Shown here piece by piece: positions 63,481 through 64,000 of a DNA stretch of 64,000 nt. This DNA is from Protaetiibacter larvae (GTDB lineage: Bacteria; Actinomycetota; Actinomycetes; Actinomycetales; Microbacteriaceae): contig NZ_CP043504.1 of assembly GCF_008365275.1 (NCBI RefSeq), positions 992,001 through 1,056,000 of the forward strand. The letters are read 5' to 3'. Under the pieces are notes generated by a model. That model did not search any database and was not told the origin of the DNA. It saw only the letters and a list, made by a program, of their open reading frames with translations. Each line of letters starts with the position of its first letter. The first letter of the stretch is position 1. Both the position numbers and the translations under genes were made by a program.

Positions 63481-64000
63481 ATGAGATTCCATGTCGGGTC
63501 CTACTCGCGCCGATCGCCGTGGGCCGCCGCCCCCGACGGGCACGGCGAGGGCATCGCCCTCGCCGAACTCTCCGAGGAATCGGGGGCGCTCGAGCTGGTC
63601 GAGTTCCGCTTCGACGACAACCCCGCCTACATCGACACCGATCCCCGCGCAGCTCGACTGTGGACGGTCACCGAGCTCGAGACGGGAGGCGCGCTGCACG
63701 GCTACGAGGTGGACGCCGATGGGACGCTGGGTCGCCGCACCGGTGTCGACACGGGGGCGGACGCTCCGTGCCACGTCACGGCGGACCTGGTGCACGACCT
63801 CGCCTACGTCGCCCACTACCAGGGCGCCCGCTTCTCGGTGCTCGCGCTGGACGACGGGCTGCCGGCGTCGCTCGTCGAGGTGCACGAGATGCCCGGTGTC
63901 GTCGCGGGCGTGGATCGCCGCGACGCTCGGCCTCGCCCCCACTCGAGCCTCGTCATCGGAGATCACGTGCTCATGGCGGACTGCGGGAGGGACAGCCTCC
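63481..64000 (+). CDS. Lactonase, seven-bladed beta-propeller family (partial, runs off the window)
   Basis: First 173 residues. MRFHVGSYSRRSPWAA opens the first blade; NPAYIDTDPRAARLWTVTEL, APCHVTADLVHDLAYVAHYQGARFSVLALDDG and RPHSSLVIGDHVLMADCGRDSL match the 6-phosphogluconolactonase-like (PF10282-type) propeller, with the Pro-His pair before blade 4. Predicted to open a sugar lactone produced by a dehydrogenase such as the SDR. GAGGGTG upstream of the ATG. The 3' end is not in the window. Confidence 0.85.
   Translation, partial: MRFHVGSYSRRSPWAAAPDGHGEGIALAELSEESGALELVEFRFDDNPAYIDTDPRAARLWTVTELETGGALHGYEVDADGTLGRRTGVDTGADAPCHVTADLVHDLAYVAHYQGARFSVLALDDGLPASLVEVHEMPGVVAGVDRRDARPRPHSSLVIGDHVLMADCGRDSL

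Overview
This 64 kb window is chromosomal DNA from a high-GC Gram-positive actinobacterium, most likely of the family Microbacteriaceae. Evidence includes CarD, a fused IspDF, groEL without groES behind two CIRCE operators, an IdeR/DtxR regulator with all metal ligands, a FolP2-type DHPS homologue, a WXG100 protein, the LytR_C/DUF3263/DUF2332 block, the DUF3027-DUF2530-serC neighbourhood and the galU-rimJ-glpR/sepX neighbourhood. Many start codons lie six or seven bases behind a TANNNT hexamer with no ribosome binding site, which is the signature of leaderless mRNA and is common in actinobacteria. I give no species name because the sequence alone does not support one.

Layout. 0-8 kb: carD, ispDF, a large surface heme-type HtaA protein facing away from cysS with a DtxR-type iron box between them, then rlmB. 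8-13 kb (minus strand): an MMPL exporter, a DUF4032 protein and a lone MsmK/UgpC sugar ABC ATPase. 13-20 kb: a DsbA-like thioredoxin, tRNA-Thr, a nitroreductase with msrB, DUF2332-DUF3263-LytR_C, a cold shock protein, a DUF3048 lipoprotein and groEL. 20-29.7 kb: a PhoP-like two-component system followed by an orphan WXG100 protein, a ferredoxin reductase, folP2 with a RibD-like reductase, and an ABC-2 exporter. 28-33 kb: XPB helicase with its helicase-associated partner, a second cold shock protein, DUF3027 and DUF2530. 33-34 kb: an intact IS481 element between DUF2530 and serC. 34-40.7 kb: serC, ideR, two secreted wall hydrolases (NlpC/P60 and CHAP), an HNH endonuclease and tRNA-Arg. 40.8-49 kb: a very large SF1 helicase-like protein with lost catalytic residues, mscL, fmdB, 5-FCL, galU-rimJ-glpR and tRNA-Ala. 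49-50.3 kb: a second IS481 element next to tRNA-Ala, flanked by 15-bp repeats.

50-64 kb is a carbohydrate catabolism island. It starts with a LacI regulator and an arabinose operon whose sugar kinase and L-ribulose-5-phosphate 4-epimerase are fused in one reading frame, followed by araA. Next is a cluster of unknown substrate: an isopropylmalate-dehydrogenase-like enzyme, a TIM-barrel isomerase, two transporters, an SDR dehydrogenase, a DUF4432 epimerase-like protein and a beta-propeller lactonase. Four copies of the palindrome TCAACCGGTTGA, or a close variant, stand in front of its transcription units, and a FadR-type GntR regulator sits in the middle. The last gene runs off the end of the window.

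Connections worth noting: IdeR encoded at 35.3 kb is the obvious reader of the iron box at 5.46 kb. The NlpC/P60 and CHAP hydrolases share a linker motif and promoter layout. Both IS elements sit at gene ends without destroying the genes: one at the serC stop codon, the other just behind tRNA-Ala.
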